A stretch of 64,000 nt of DNA from Roseibium hamelinense (lineage in GTDB: Bacteria > Pseudomonadota > Alphaproteobacteria > Rhizobiales > Stappiaceae): positions 496,001 to 560,000 of the forward strand of contig NZ_VLLF01000002.1 in the NCBI RefSeq assembly GCF_007830545.1, written 5' to 3'. The position numbers were made by a program, and so were the translations under genes. The notes below the pieces were generated by a model that saw only the letters and a program-made list of their open reading frames with translations, was not told the origin of the DNA and made no database searches. The first letter of the stretch is position 1; every line of letters begins with the position of its first letter. Below, one piece after another: positions 8,874-17,755 of this stretch.

Positions 8874-9974
8874 ATGAAAAAGTATCTTTTGGCGAGTGTT
8901 GCTGCAGTAGCCGGCGTGGCGATGTCCACGGCAGCTCTTGCGGACATCGTGATCGCAACTGCGGGTCCGATGACCGGGCAATACGCCTCCTTCGGTGCGC
9001 AGATGAAAGCCGGGGCCGAGCAGGCTGTTGCCGACATCAATGCGGCTGGCGGCGTCAATGGTGAAATGCTCGTTCTCGAAGTGGGCGACGATGCTTGCGA
9101 CCCGAAACAGGCTGTGGCTGTTGCCAACCAAATGGTCGGTAAGAACGTCGTGTTCATGGCCGGACACTTCTGTTCCGGTTCCTCCATTCCGGCTTCTGCC
9201 GTCTATGCCGAGGAAGGTATCATTCAGATTTCACCGGCATCGACCAACCCGAAGTTCACCGATGAGCGTCCGGGACCGGGCGTTTTCCGGGTTTGCGGCC
9301 GTGACGACCAGCAGGGCCAGGTTGCCGGTACCTTCCTTGCCGAAGAGTATGGTGACAAGAACATCGCCGTTGTTCACGACAAGACCGCCTACGGGAAGGG
9401 TCTTGCAGACGCGACTAAGGCCGTGATGAACAGCCTTGGGAAAGATGAGACTCTCTACGAGGCCTACACAGCCGGTGAAAAGGACTACACCGCGCTTGTG
9501 TCCAAGCTGAAGCAGGAAAACATCAATGTGCTTTATGTCGGCGGCTACCACACGGAAGCGGGCCTGATGAAGCGTCAGATGGTTGACCAGGGCATGGAAA
9601 CGCTCCTCGTATCCGGTGATGCGCTTGTGACTGACGAATATTGGTCGATCACTGGCCCGGCGGGCGAAGGCACCCTTATGACCTTCTCACCAGATCCGCG
9701 CAAGAACCCGATTGCTGCTCCGGTCGTGAAGGCTCTCGAGGACGCAGGCAAGACAGCTGAAGGCTATGCCCTTTACACGTATGCTGCGATCCAGGCCTGG
9801 GCGGATGCTGCAAAGGCAGCCGGATCTACCGACTACGACGCAGTGGTCGGCGCGCTCAATGAAGGCAATTTCGCCACGGTTCTCGGTGATCTGTCTTTCG
9901 ACGACAAAGGCGACGTCTCCCTGCCAGGCTATGTCTGGTACGAGTGGAGCGATGGCCAATACGACTACAAATAA
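8874..9974 (+). CDS. livK: Branched-chain amino acid ABC transporter periplasmic binding protein LivK/LivJ
   Basis: The periplasmic binding protein has 366 residues and feeds the LivHMGF complex. A signal peptide (KKYLLASVAAVAGVAMSTAALA) ends near residue 24, giving a mature start at DIVIATAGPMTGQYA, the first strand of the Leu/Ile/Val-binding fold. Two cysteines (DDACDP and GHFCSGS) are placed as in family members that form a disulfide. I prefer the second of two adjacent ATGs because GGGGAG is then six bases away; 8871 is the alternative. A 170-base gap separates it from the permease cluster, so it may have its own promoter. A strong terminator follows. Confidence 0.93.
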   Translation: MKKYLLASVAAVAGVAMSTAALADIVIATAGPMTGQYASFGAQMKAGAEQAVADINAAGGVNGEMLVLEVGDDACDPKQAVAVANQMVGKNVVFMAGHFCSGSSIPASAVYAEEGIIQISPASTNPKFTDERPGPGVFRVCGRDDQQGQVAGTFLAEEYGDKNIAVVHDKTAYGKGLADATKAVMNSLGKDETLYEAYTAGEKDYTALVSKLKQENINVLYVGGYHTEAGLMKRQMVDQGMETLLVSGDALVTDEYWSITGPAGEGTLMTFSPDPRKNPIAAPVVKALEDAGKTAEGYALYTYAAIQAWADAAKAAGSTDYDAVVGALNEGNFATVLGDLSFDDKGDVSLPGYVWYEWSDGQYDYK

Positions 9975-10007
9975 GGGTTAGCAAACCCAAAGAGGCAGGT
10001 TGTCTCA

Positions 10008-10040
10008 AGCCCCGTCCGGAATATTCCGGGCGGGGTTTTT
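10008..10040 (+). terminator. Rho-independent terminator after livK
   Basis: A GC-rich stem reads CCCCGTCCGGAAT/ATTCCGGGCGGGG (one T-G wobble), with AATATT at its centre, and is followed by TTTTT. It starts about 35 bases after the livK stop and ends the liv operon. Confidence 0.9.
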
Positions 10041-10163
10041 ATTTGGCGCTTCGGCCGGCTTAACCACGCTGCTTAAGGTTAAATCGAGGAATTTCCGCAG
10101 GTGGCTTCCACGAAGGTCACCGTTGTTTAAGGTCAGGCTCCCGATCTGTTTTGGAAGCTTGTC

Positions 10164-10679
10164 ATGGTGTTGCGTCACTGCACGTTGTTTTTCGCCATTC
10201 TCACATTGCTCGCCGTTGCGATGCCTAGTGCTGGCCAAGCGGCTGAACTCGTTGGCTTCTCTGACAAACGGTTTCGCCCGGGCACAATCGTTATCAAGAA
10301 TTCGGAAAAGCGGCTGTATCTTGTCCTGCGCGGCAACCGGGCAATCCGCTACAAGGTGGCGGTGGGCAGGCCCGCAAAAGCTTGGACGGGCACTGCGCAA
10401 ATCACTGCTAAATACGTCAAGCCGTCCTGGTCGCCGTCGCCGGAGGTCCGGCGCGACTTCCCGAATCTTCCGGCCGTGATCCGCGGGGGCGCTCCGAACA
10501 ATCCGATGGGTGTTGCCGCTATGACGCTGTCCAACGGCAACTATGCGATTCACGGTACAAACCGCCCCGGATCCATCGGCCGTGCTGTCTCTTATGGCTG
10601 TATCCGCATGTCCAACCGCGACGTGCAGGATCTCTTTCAACGCGTAGGCGTCCGCACGGCAGTTGTCGCACTTCCTTGA
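10164..10679 (+). CDS. L,D-transpeptidase (YkuD), short exported form
   Basis: The enzyme cross-links peptidoglycan (3-3 links) or attaches proteins to it, using a catalytic cysteine in the periplasm. The 171-residue protein has a signal peptide ending near GQAA (residue 27) followed by a single YkuD domain. The active-site block carries HGTN, then S-GCIRM with the nucleophilic Cys, so it should be active. GGAAG lies seven bases before the ATG. It is the first of three L,D-transpeptidases in the window but is much shorter than, and not a tandem copy of, the pair at 38.8-40.3 kb. Confidence 0.9.
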   Translation: MVLRHCTLFFAILTLLAVAMPSAGQAAELVGFSDKRFRPGTIVIKNSEKRLYLVLRGNRAIRYKVAVGRPAKAWTGTAQITAKYVKPSWSPSPEVRRDFPNLPAVIRGGAPNNPMGVAAMTLSNGNYAIHGTNRPGSIGRAVSYGCIRMSNRDVQDLFQRVGVRTAVVALP

Positions 10680-10838
10680 GGCGTTCCGGAATGAACCGGG
10701 GCAAAGCCAGTATTACTCAGCTGCGGATCCGCTCATAAATTATCGCTAAATTTTATATTGTTAAAATATACATGTATTAGAGATAAATTACTTGGGGCGT
10801 CAGTCTTCGGTCAATCTTTTTGATGACTGGAGTGTTGT

Positions 10839-12635
10839 ATGTCTTGGTTTGGTGGTTTTGGACGAAAGAAAGTCCAGCAGAAGAAAGCTCCGGCCCCTCC
10901 TTCGAATCCGTCACCTGGGGCTGGCAGCCTGATGCAGAACAGTCTGGGCCAAAAAACAAAGCGCAAGTTGCCCAAAATGCCGGCGCCGCCCATTCCGCCG
11001 GGCAGCACGCCGCAGAAATCTCACACCGGTTCAGTGAAACACCGGAAAAGACCGCCCGGTCCCCCGCCAACAGCGCCAAAAAGCTTGCCAGCCAACAGCG
11101 TTCCATCACTGCAGCGCAAGCCATTGCAGAGCGCACAGACAATTGTGTTTGAAGAAAAACAGGCTGAACCAAGCATCAACAAGAACCAAGGAGGTCTGAT
11201 AACCGGTTTTCAACCTGGCAAGGCTGTTTCACAGGATGCCACAGCACTCGTTGGGGACATGAAAGGCCTCACGGACAAAAAGCTGGACCCACAGGCTTGC
11301 GCTCATCGTGTGCTTAACACAAACGAAGCTCTGCTTTCGGCAGCTGGACTTGGGGGTGCGCGGATCGTTTATCCAAAGCAGCAGCAATCGTCACAAAACA
11401 ATAAGGACGCACTTGATGCTGCGATGCGTCCTATGATCCAAGTTGGTAGCGGTCTCGCTGCGAAATACCTCGACCCGCAGAAAGCTCTCCTGAAACTTCA
11501 TGACACCTGCTTGCGCGTGGTGAACAATCAATTGAATGCCGATGACATAGCCTTGGGCAAAAACAACGGGTCTCCGAACGCCAAAACCGACGCGCATCAC
11601 ACACGGTTTGTGTTTCCCAAGGCGGTGGATTGGTCCACTTACGCTCCAAATTCAAAACAGGCGAAGAGCGTGCCCTTTTGTGCAAAGGATCTGTCCAAAC
11701 TCAAGACCGGCTGGGGACAGCTTGATCAGGATCTGAAGGCGTATTGCAAGCAGAACCCGAAAGCCCGGGTGATCATGATCGGCGAAAAGCACGGCTCCGT
11801 TGCAACACATGAACTGGTCGCGACCCTGGCAGCCAAGGGCATGGTCGACAAAGTCTGGCTGGAGCGGTCCGGAAAAAGCAACGACCTGGCATCAGTGGAC
11901 AATGTTTTCAAACAAACGGACACCCGTGTGAAAAAGTTCTTTTCATTCGGTGACAAAACGGTCAGCCAATTAAATGAAAAGCAGCGCCTGCGGACCCAGC
12001 AGCAGGGATTTGAAGACTCGTATTTGTCAGCGTTCGATGCAGCATACAAAAAGGGTTCGGAAGAAAAATTGCCCTCGGCGATCCTTAACGGAGCCGGTCA
12101 CGTCCTCAAGTCGCCCACAGCCAATCTGGAAACTGACCTTTTGATGGGTAAGGCGATCCCGGAATATACGATGACAGCCGCCATGCTGGAGCAATATGGC
12201 GGCATGGCACTGATCCCATTGCCAGGAGAACTGCTGAAAGGCTCAATCAGCAAGACGCAGATTGCCACGTCGCTTCACAAAATGCCGTCAAAAGTCACGG
12301 AACAGGACATCCTGAAAATGTATGGCGGCGGCCGATCTGACATCTTGAGCAGCATGGACTATCAGCCTTTTCGGCCGCAGCCTTATGGCAATAATAAAAT
12401 CATGAAACGGCGGCCGTTGGATCCGGGGCGGACCGATCGCGGGGGTACACTGCATCGAATAAGGGCCGAAGGACGGCTTCTCACTTCAAAAATCGTCGGA
12501 CTTCAATTGCCCAACGGTGAAGTTATGAAACTTTGGCAAATCGAGGTAAAGCCGCCGGAGAAGCCGGGATGGGAAAAGCCGATCAAACAGCGCGTTTCAT
12601 CGGCTCAGAACACAATCCAGCACTCTCAGAAATGA
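10839..12635 (+). CDS. 598-residue protein with proline-rich N-terminus and TIKI/ChaN/EreA-like core
   Basis: I do not recognise a close family. Residues 1-105 are basic and proline-rich (APAPPSNPSPG, MPAPPIPPG, RPPGPPPTAPK), with no signal peptide. A central region (about 110-300) has no evident family. Residues 311-425 show the paired motifs of the TIKI/TraB/EreA/ChaN superfamily: VIMIGEKHG (Glu316, His318) and LNGAGHV (His421). Known members are metal-dependent proteases, esterases or haem-binding proteins. The C-terminal 90 residues are basic. GGAG lies seven bases before the ATG, and the 100 bases upstream are AT-rich. The neighbours (L,D-transpeptidase, yceI) give no clue. A secreted effector is a possibility, as is an uncharacterised cytoplasmic enzyme. 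Confidence 0.7.
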   Translation: MSWFGGFGRKKVQQKKAPAPPSNPSPGAGSLMQNSLGQKTKRKLPKMPAPPIPPGSTPQKSHTGSVKHRKRPPGPPPTAPKSLPANSVPSLQRKPLQSAQTIVFEEKQAEPSINKNQGGLITGFQPGKAVSQDATALVGDMKGLTDKKLDPQACAHRVLNTNEALLSAAGLGGARIVYPKQQQSSQNNKDALDAAMRPMIQVGSGLAAKYLDPQKALLKLHDTCLRVVNNQLNADDIALGKNNGSPNAKTDAHHTRFVFPKAVDWSTYAPNSKQAKSVPFCAKDLSKLKTGWGQLDQDLKAYCKQNPKARVIMIGEKHGSVATHELVATLAAKGMVDKVWLERSGKSNDLASVDNVFKQTDTRVKKFFSFGDKTVSQLNEKQRLRTQQQGFEDSYLSAFDAAYKKGSEEKLPSAILNGAGHVLKSPTANLETDLLMGKAIPEYTMTAAMLEQYGGMALIPLPGELLKGSISKTQIATSLHKMPSKVTEQDILKMYGGGRSDILSSMDYQPFRPQPYGNNKIMKRRPLDPGRTDRGGTLHRIRAEGRLLTSKIVGLQLPNGEVMKLWQIEVKPPEKPGWEKPIKQRVSSAQNTIQHSQK

Positions 12636-12641
12636 TGCTGC

Positions 12642-13268
12642 TTAGCTGCGGTGGCCGGTACCTTGAATGCTCAAGGTGACGCGGTCCCCGTAGAGTGGCT
12701 GACCGACGGCCATGCCGAACAAGCTCCGGAAAAACCCGCCATCGGCGCGGAAATTAATTTTTTGCGCGGTGGAGCCATCTTGCAGTGAGACCGATAACGA
12801 TGTTGGGCGGGTCTGGCCTTTCAACTGCAAAACACCGTCGACTTCCGCCTGACGGTCATTGATTTTGCGGACCCGGGTGCTCGTGAACACAGCCGTCGCG
12901 TTGGTTTCGACATCGAACATGGCCGGGCTTTTCAGGAAGTCTGTAACGCGCTGGTTGTTGGTCACCACGCTGGATAGATCGACAACAACCTCGATCCGGC
13001 TCCGCTCTGGCTGACGTTCAAACAGAGCCATTTTGCCGCTGACCTGTTCAAATCGGCCCGTGATCGCTGATCCGGTCAGCAGTTTCACCTGAAATTGGGT
13101 CGTAAGGTCCCGCTTGTTCAGCATATAGGTGCCATTGACGCCCAGCCCGCTCGCAGATGCCGGGGCCGCCAGAAGTGCAAAACAAAGTCCAAACACGGCA
13201 AAAGCGCTGCGCGGGCGGCTGAAAGCTACGGTCTGCTGATCAGGTGCACCGCATGATATCTTGACCAT
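12642..13268 (-). CDS. YceI family periplasmic lipid-binding-like protein
   Basis: YceI proteins are lipocalin-like beta barrels that bind isoprenoid chains in the periplasm. This one has 208 residues, with a signal peptide ending near APASASG (residue 41) and then family strands including GKMALFERQPERSRIEVVVDLSSV, FLKSPAMFDVETNATAVFTST and a late LKGQTRPTSLSVSL. GGAGGA precedes the ATG. It is convergent with the 598-residue gene, six bases apart, so no operon link is implied. The isoprenoid genes ispB and ispE lie 6-8 kb away, but a link is speculative. Confidence 0.85.
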   Translation of the reverse strand: MVKISCGAPDQQTVAFSRPRSAFAVFGLCFALLAAPASASGLGVNGTYMLNKRDLTTQFQVKLLTGSAITGRFEQVSGKMALFERQPERSRIEVVVDLSSVVTNNQRVTDFLKSPAMFDVETNATAVFTSTRVRKINDRQAEVDGVLQLKGQTRPTSLSVSLQDGSTAQKINFRADGGFFRSLFGMAVGQPLYGDRVTLSIQGTGHRS

Positions 13269-13373
13269 CGAAGTCCTCCAAACTGTTGATGATCATGATA
13301 CGCTTCAAAATGGAGGACGGAGCCATGAGTGCTGTGCACTTGTGCTCACATCCGCTTGAGAGGCGCCATTGAA

Positions 13374-14600
13374 CTAGCCGGCGGCTTTAAGCCAGGTACG
13401 CGGATTTGACGTAGCAATGCCGTTTCCGGCACCGGACAGGGCAGCCACAAGGTCTTCAATGGCATCGAGTGAGTGCGCGGCGCGGAACTCGTCGACATGA
13501 GGCAGCATGGCCCGGATGCCTTTTGCCTTGGCCTGAAATCCGTCAAACCGGAGCAGTGGATTGAGCCAGATGAGGCGGCGGCAGGACCGGTGCAGCCGGT
13601 CCATTTCCCGCTCTAGGTCCTCGTCGGTGTCTCGCTCCAAACCATCCGTAATCAGGAGGACTGACGGGCTGCCGGACAACACGCGGCGCGACCACGTCCG
13701 GTTGAACGCGTGAAGTGCCGTAGCGATGCGGGTCCCCCCCGACCAGTCTTCAACGCCCTCCGCGCAGGCCTCCAGCGCTTCATCCGGGTCCTTCATGCGC
13801 AGCTGCCGGGTGACATTTGTCAGCCGTGTGCCGAACAGGAAGGTGTGTACATCCCGGCGCTCTTCGGTCACGGCATGCAGAAAATGCAGGATTAGCCGGG
13901 TGTATTGGCTCATGGATCCGGAAATGTCACACAGCGCAACAAGTGGCGGGCGCTTTTCAACGGGTTTGCGAAATTTGAGATCGATGATGTCCCCACCAGC
14001 GCGCATCGAGGCTCTTAGTGACCTGCGCGGATCGATACGGCCGCGCGACGCGGTGGTCAGCCGGCGCTGGCGGATCATGTCCATGGGCAGCGCGAGATCG
14101 CGAAGGGCCTGCTTGGCGAGTACAATCTCTTCACTGGTCATCTGCGCAAAATCCTTGGACTGCAGCAGTTCCTTGCCCGAAACGGTGAATTTGGCATCAA
14201 CCTCGACTTCAGGGCGGGTTTCTTCGCTCACCCTGTCCTTCGCGGCCTGAAACGCCTGAGAGACGCGCGTTTGACCCGCCTTTGGTTTTTCCGGCGTGCC
14301 GCGCGGTGGTGCGACCGGCGACAGAATGGCCAGCATTTTTTCGATCAGACCGCGATTGCGCCAGTAAATCCGGAAAGCCTCGTCAAACAAGATGCGGTGC
14401 TCGCGTTTGCGAACAAAAACGGCGTGCAGGGTCCAATACAGATCCTCGCGGTTTTGGATACCAGAGACCTCGACGGCCCGCACCGCATCCACAACGGAGG
14501 CCGGACCGGCTGGAACGCCGGCCTTGCGCAAGGTGCGGGCGAAAAAAACAATATTGTCGACGATGCGGCCGTCCGAGGAGGCCAATTCGGCGCGGGTCAT
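13374..14600 (-). CDS. VWA domain protein, CoxE-like
   Basis: The 408-residue protein has a C-terminal von Willebrand A domain with a complete MIDAS site (CDISGSMSQY, then a Thr in GGTRIATA and ITDGLERD). The N-terminal half, with FRIYWRNRG and DPRRSLRASMRAGGD, matches CoxE-like partners of MoxR ATPases. In carbon monoxide dehydrogenase systems the pair inserts or activates metal centres. The gene follows moxR by eight bases on the same strand and is likely co-transcribed. No coxSLM or other obvious client is in view, so the target is unknown. Confidence 0.87.
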   Translation of the reverse strand: MTRAELASSDGRIVDNIVFFARTLRKAGVPAGPASVVDAVRAVEVSGIQNREDLYWTLHAVFVRKREHRILFDEAFRIYWRNRGLIEKMLAILSPVAPPRGTPEKPKAGQTRVSQAFQAAKDRVSEETRPEVEVDAKFTVSGKELLQSKDFAQMTSEEIVLAKQALRDLALPMDMIRQRRLTTASRGRIDPRRSLRASMRAGGDIIDLKFRKPVEKRPPLVALCDISGSMSQYTRLILHFLHAVTEERRDVHTFLFGTRLTNVTRQLRMKDPDEALEACAEGVEDWSGGTRIATALHAFNRTWSRRVLSGSPSVLLITDGLERDTDEDLEREMDRLHRSCRRLIWLNPLLRFDGFQAKAKGIRAMLPHVDEFRAAHSLDAIEDLVAALSGAGNGIATSNPRTWLKAAG

Positions 14601-14608
14601 GGTGGGTC

Positions 14609-15565
14609 CTAGATGGCCGGAATAGATTGCCCGGAAGACTGACCAAGAGGTTGCGGTTCGTCCTTGCGGATATCATCAATGATTTGACGCAGTTTCGAAC
14701 CGCGTACGCGCTCAATATCGTCTTGATATTTCAGAAGAACTCCCAATGTGTCCGAAGCCATGTCCGGGTCGAGCGCGATTTCATTGAGTTCCGACAGCGC
14801 TGTCGCCCAGTCAAGTGTTTCGGCCACGCCGGGCTGTTTGAAAAGGTCTTCCGATTCGCGCAGCTTTTGCACGAAAGCGACGATTTCCTCAGACAAGCGC
14901 GCGTTGGCGCCCGGCACTTTGCGTCGGACGATTTCAAGTTCACGCGCTGCATCGGGATAGTCGACCCAATGATACAGGCAGCGGCGCTTGAGCGCGTCGT
15001 GGATCTCGCGCGTTCGGTTTGTTGTGATGATCACGATTGGCGGCTCTTCCGCCTTGATCGTGCCGAGCTCCGGAATGGTCACCTGATTGTCGGCAAGAAC
15101 CTCCAGAAGAAACGCCTCAAACGCCTCGTCCGCGCGGTCGAGTTCGTCGATCAAGAACACCGGCGCGCCATTGAGGGACGGTTCGAGCGCCTGAAGCACG
15201 GGTCTTTTGATCAGAAACCGTTCGTCAAAGATCGATTTCGACAACTCGGCATGATCGGTGTGGCCGGCAGCTTCGGAAACCCGGATTTCAACCATCTGGG
15301 CCGGATAATTCCACTCATAGACTGCCGAAGCCACATCCAGTCCTTCGTAACACTGCAGGCGGATCAGGTCGCGATTGAGGGTTTTGCTCAGGACTTTGGC
15401 AATTTCCGTTTTGCCGACACCGGCTTCTCCCTCCAGAAAAAGTGGGCGGTTCATGCGCAAGGCCAGATGCAGCACAGTGGCCAGAGACCGGTCGGCAACG
15501 TAGCCTGCCGTGTCGAGCAGCCCGAGCGTTTCGTCAATCGAGGCGGGCAGGGGCGGTGTCGACAT
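14609..15565 (-). CDS. MoxR family AAA+ ATPase
   Basis: MoxR ATPases act as chaperones with a VWA partner to mature enzyme complexes. This 318-residue protein has Walker A EGEAGVGKTE, Walker B PVFLIDELDRAD, sensor 1 IITTNRTRE and a C-terminal helical lid. The ATG at 15565 starts MSTPPLPAS, with GGGAG about eleven bases upstream; an in-frame ATG 45 bases further out would add an unlikely basic stretch. The length is normal for the CoxD-like subgroup. The VWA gene lies directly downstream. Confidence 0.9.
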   Translation of the reverse strand: MSTPPLPASIDETLGLLDTAGYVADRSLATVLHLALRMNRPLFLEGEAGVGKTEIAKVLSKTLNRDLIRLQCYEGLDVASAVYEWNYPAQMVEIRVSEAAGHTDHAELSKSIFDERFLIKRPVLQALEPSLNGAPVFLIDELDRADEAFEAFLLEVLADNQVTIPELGTIKAEEPPIVIITTNRTREIHDALKRRCLYHWVDYPDAARELEIVRRKVPGANARLSEEIVAFVQKLRESEDLFKQPGVAETLDWATALSELNEIALDPDMASDTLGVLLKYQDDIERVRGSKLRQIIDDIRKDEPQPLGQSSGQSIPAI

Positions 15566-15699
15566 GTGGATATAGCTCCCGGTACGGCGTGTGTTTGTTC
15601 TTCCAGTCACATATAGGCTAAGTCAGGCAAAGGGCAGGTGGCAAGGCACAGCAAATGCTCAAGACCGGCCGTTTGTCTCAACTCTGCTTCAGCCGCTGC

Positions 15700-16695
15700 C
15701 TACGCTGTTGGCACCTGCTGGAACCGGCTCCGGTAGGCGGACGGTGAGGTGCCAACGTGCTGGCGGAAGTGGTGCCGAAGCGTCATGGCCGTTCCGAAAC
15801 CACAGGAAAGGGCCACCTGGTCGACCGGAATGTCTGCCAGCTCCAGAAGTTCCTTGGCCCGCTTGAGCCGTTCCAGTGTGAGCCAGCGCGCCGGTGTGGT
15901 CCCGGTTGCCTCTTCGAATCTTCGCAAAAAGGTTCTTCGGCTCATGCCGGCGCGCTGAGCCAGCGTCTCCAACGTGAAGGTTTGATCAAGATTTTCGCGC
16001 AAAAAGGCAAAAAGCGGGCTGAGCCTACCGGCTTCATGGGGCGCTGGCACCGGTGCGTTGATGAATTGCGCCTGGCCTCCGTCCCTGTGCGGTGGCACGA
16101 CCAGACGCCGGGCAACCATGTTGGCAGCCTTGGGGCCAAAATCTCTCCGCACGAGATGTAGGCAGAGGTCGATTCCGGCCGCGCTGCCCGCAGATGTAAG
16201 GATCTGGCCATTGTCGGTGTACAGGACGTTCGGTTGGACCTTCAGTCTGGGATACCGTGCTTGAAGCGTGTCCGCGTAGCGCCAGTGGGTGGTTGCTTCC
16301 TGACCGTCCAAAAGTCCGGTCTCGGCCAGAACGACCACGCTGGAGCATATGGATAGAATCCGGGCGCCCCGGGAATGCGCCTTGATCAAAGCCGCCTTGA
16401 CGGCATCGGGCACCGGTACATCCAGCCCGGCCCAGCCGGGGACAATGACCGTACCTGCGTTCTCAAGCGCCTCAACGCCGTTTTCGATTTTCATGGAAAG
16501 TCCTACAGCGGTCGAAATGACACCCGGTTCGACCGCGGCAATTGAATAGCTGTACCAGTTTTCGCCCATTTCAGGGCGGTTTAGTCCGAAAACCTCATAG
16601 GCAATGCCAAATTCGAACAGGCATAGGCCGTCATAGGCGAGGGCAACGACCTCTAGATTCGGAGGCAGGGGAGGAGGGGAGCGATGATTTGGCAT
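15700..16695 (-). CDS. GlxA family transcriptional regulator (DJ-1/PfpI-like domain plus AraC HTH)
   Basis: The 331-residue regulator has an N-terminal class I glutamine-amidotransferase-like domain (about residues 15-185), with SICSSVVVLAETGLLDG at the nucleophile elbow position, and a C-terminal AraC helix-turn-helix (about 220-325: QRAGMSRRTFLRRFEEATG and DQVALSCGFGTAMTLRHHF). Members sense small metabolites and often activate a divergent neighbour. The rhodanese gene starts 88 bases away in the opposite direction and is the likely target. The ATG at 16695 gives MPNHRSPPPLPPN; a start ten residues further upstream is possible. Confidence 0.9.
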   Translation of the reverse strand: MPNHRSPPPLPPNLEVVALAYDGLCLFEFGIAYEVFGLNRPEMGENWYSYSIAAVEPGVISTAVGLSMKIENGVEALENAGTVIVPGWAGLDVPVPDAVKAALIKAHSRGARILSICSSVVVLAETGLLDGQEATTHWRYADTLQARYPRLKVQPNVLYTDNGQILTSAGSAAGIDLCLHLVRRDFGPKAANMVARRLVVPPHRDGGQAQFINAPVPAPHEAGRLSPLFAFLRENLDQTFTLETLAQRAGMSRRTFLRRFEEATGTTPARWLTLERLKRAKELLELADIPVDQVALSCGFGTAMTLRHHFRQHVGTSPSAYRSRFQQVPTA

Positions 16696-16783
16696 GAATT
16701 GAACTATACATGTCATACATGCCAATCGCGAGAGGGAAGTCCAGTCTGTAAGTCTTGCTCTGTAAAACCACCAAGGACATCCT

Positions 16784-17179
16784 ATGAGTTACGTCAGCTT
16801 CCCACCTGCCGCCTCCAGCGAAACCGCAAGACAGCATTTTGCCGGCCGCTTATCGTTTGAAACCGATTGTGCCGATGTTGCCGCGGCCTTTGCGGACAAG
16901 GAGACCGGTTTCATTGTGTTGCATGTCATCGGCTCCCACGAAGCGTATGCAAAGCGGCATGTTCCAGGTGCAGTTCATCTTCCCCATAGAGAGATCACGG
17001 AGACACGAATGGCCGCTTGGCCGAAGGACACGTTGTTTGTGGTCTATTGCGCCGGGCCACACTGCAACGGCGCCGACAAGGCCGCGCTCAAGCTGGCGGA
17101 GCTTGGCAGGCCGGTTAAAGTTATGCTTGGCGGCATGACCGGCTGGGCCGATGAAGGCTTCGTGTTCGCCAGCATTTAG
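16784..17179 (+). CDS. Rhodanese-like sulfurtransferase
   Basis: The 131-residue single-domain rhodanese moves sulfane sulfur through a cysteine persulfide. The active loop starts at VVYCAGPHCNGADKAA, with the catalytic Cys after VVY and a second Cys five residues later. HVPGAVHLPHREI and the C-terminal LGGMTGWADEGF complete the fold. No signal peptide is seen. It is divergent from the GlxA regulator and followed 84 bases later by a cytochrome c gene. A similar GlxA-rhodanese pairing is common in proteobacteria; the substrate is unknown. Confidence 0.9.
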   Translation: MSYVSFPPAASSETARQHFAGRLSFETDCADVAAAFADKETGFIVLHVIGSHEAYAKRHVPGAVHLPHREITETRMAAWPKDTLFVVYCAGPHCNGADKAALKLAELGRPVKVMLGGMTGWADEGFVFASI

Positions 17180-17263
17180 CGCCTGTTTCTCCAGATCGTA
17201 GTGCCGCGTATTTCGCGCGGCAGGGCTTCGCTTTATAAGGATGGCGAATCAAGGAGAGGACAC

Positions 17264-17605
17264 ATGCGGCACGCGGCACTGGCACTAACGATTTCAGCAA
17301 TTTTCAGCAGCAGCGCATTGGCCAGCGGATCGCCGTATCCCTCGGATGCCGCCAGTCTGGCTAGTGGCCGGGAAATCGCTGAAATTCATTGTGCCACGTG
17401 CCACGCAGTCTCCGAAAGCGACGTCAGTGCTCAGGACGGCGCGCCGGCGTTTCGGGACCTTTCACAGCGTTATCCCCTGGAAACGCTCGAGGAAAGCCTT
17501 GCCGAAGGTATTGTAACCGGCCACGACGGCATGCCGGAATTTGCCTTCGCGCCGGAAGATATTGATGCATTTTTGGGCTATCTCACCTCTATCCAGAGCC
17601 AATAA
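17264..17605 (+). CDS. Small periplasmic cytochrome c
   Basis: The 113-residue monohaem c-type cytochrome carries electrons in the periplasm. A signal peptide (RHAALALTISAIFSSSALA) ends near residue 20. CATCH binds haem and Met in GHDGMPEFAF is the probable sixth ligand. AAGGAGAGGA lies just before the ATG; a longer in-frame start at 17201 would disrupt the signal peptide. Its position after the rhodanese gene suggests a sulfur-oxidation or sulfur-detoxification link, but this is inference. Confidence 0.87.
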   Translation: MRHAALALTISAIFSSSALASGSPYPSDAASLASGREIAEIHCATCHAVSESDVSAQDGAPAFRDLSQRYPLETLEESLAEGIVTGHDGMPEFAFAPEDIDAFLGYLTSIQSQ

Positions 17606-17755
17606 TCGGCAAACGGCAAGTGACTCATTAGCGTGGCAGCACTCTTTATTATATGCTGCTAACATATTGGGAAATAGACTAGTTTTCTGAAAATTCAGAT
17701 TTGGTTAACCTGATCTCCGCGAAACTTTTTCTTTCACCGGGAAAGTGAGGAGATC

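Noticed and set aside
14282-15616. A 444-codon plus-strand open frame across the VWA and MoxR genes.
   Set aside because: It overlaps two genes with intact catalytic motifs on the opposite strand and matches nothing.
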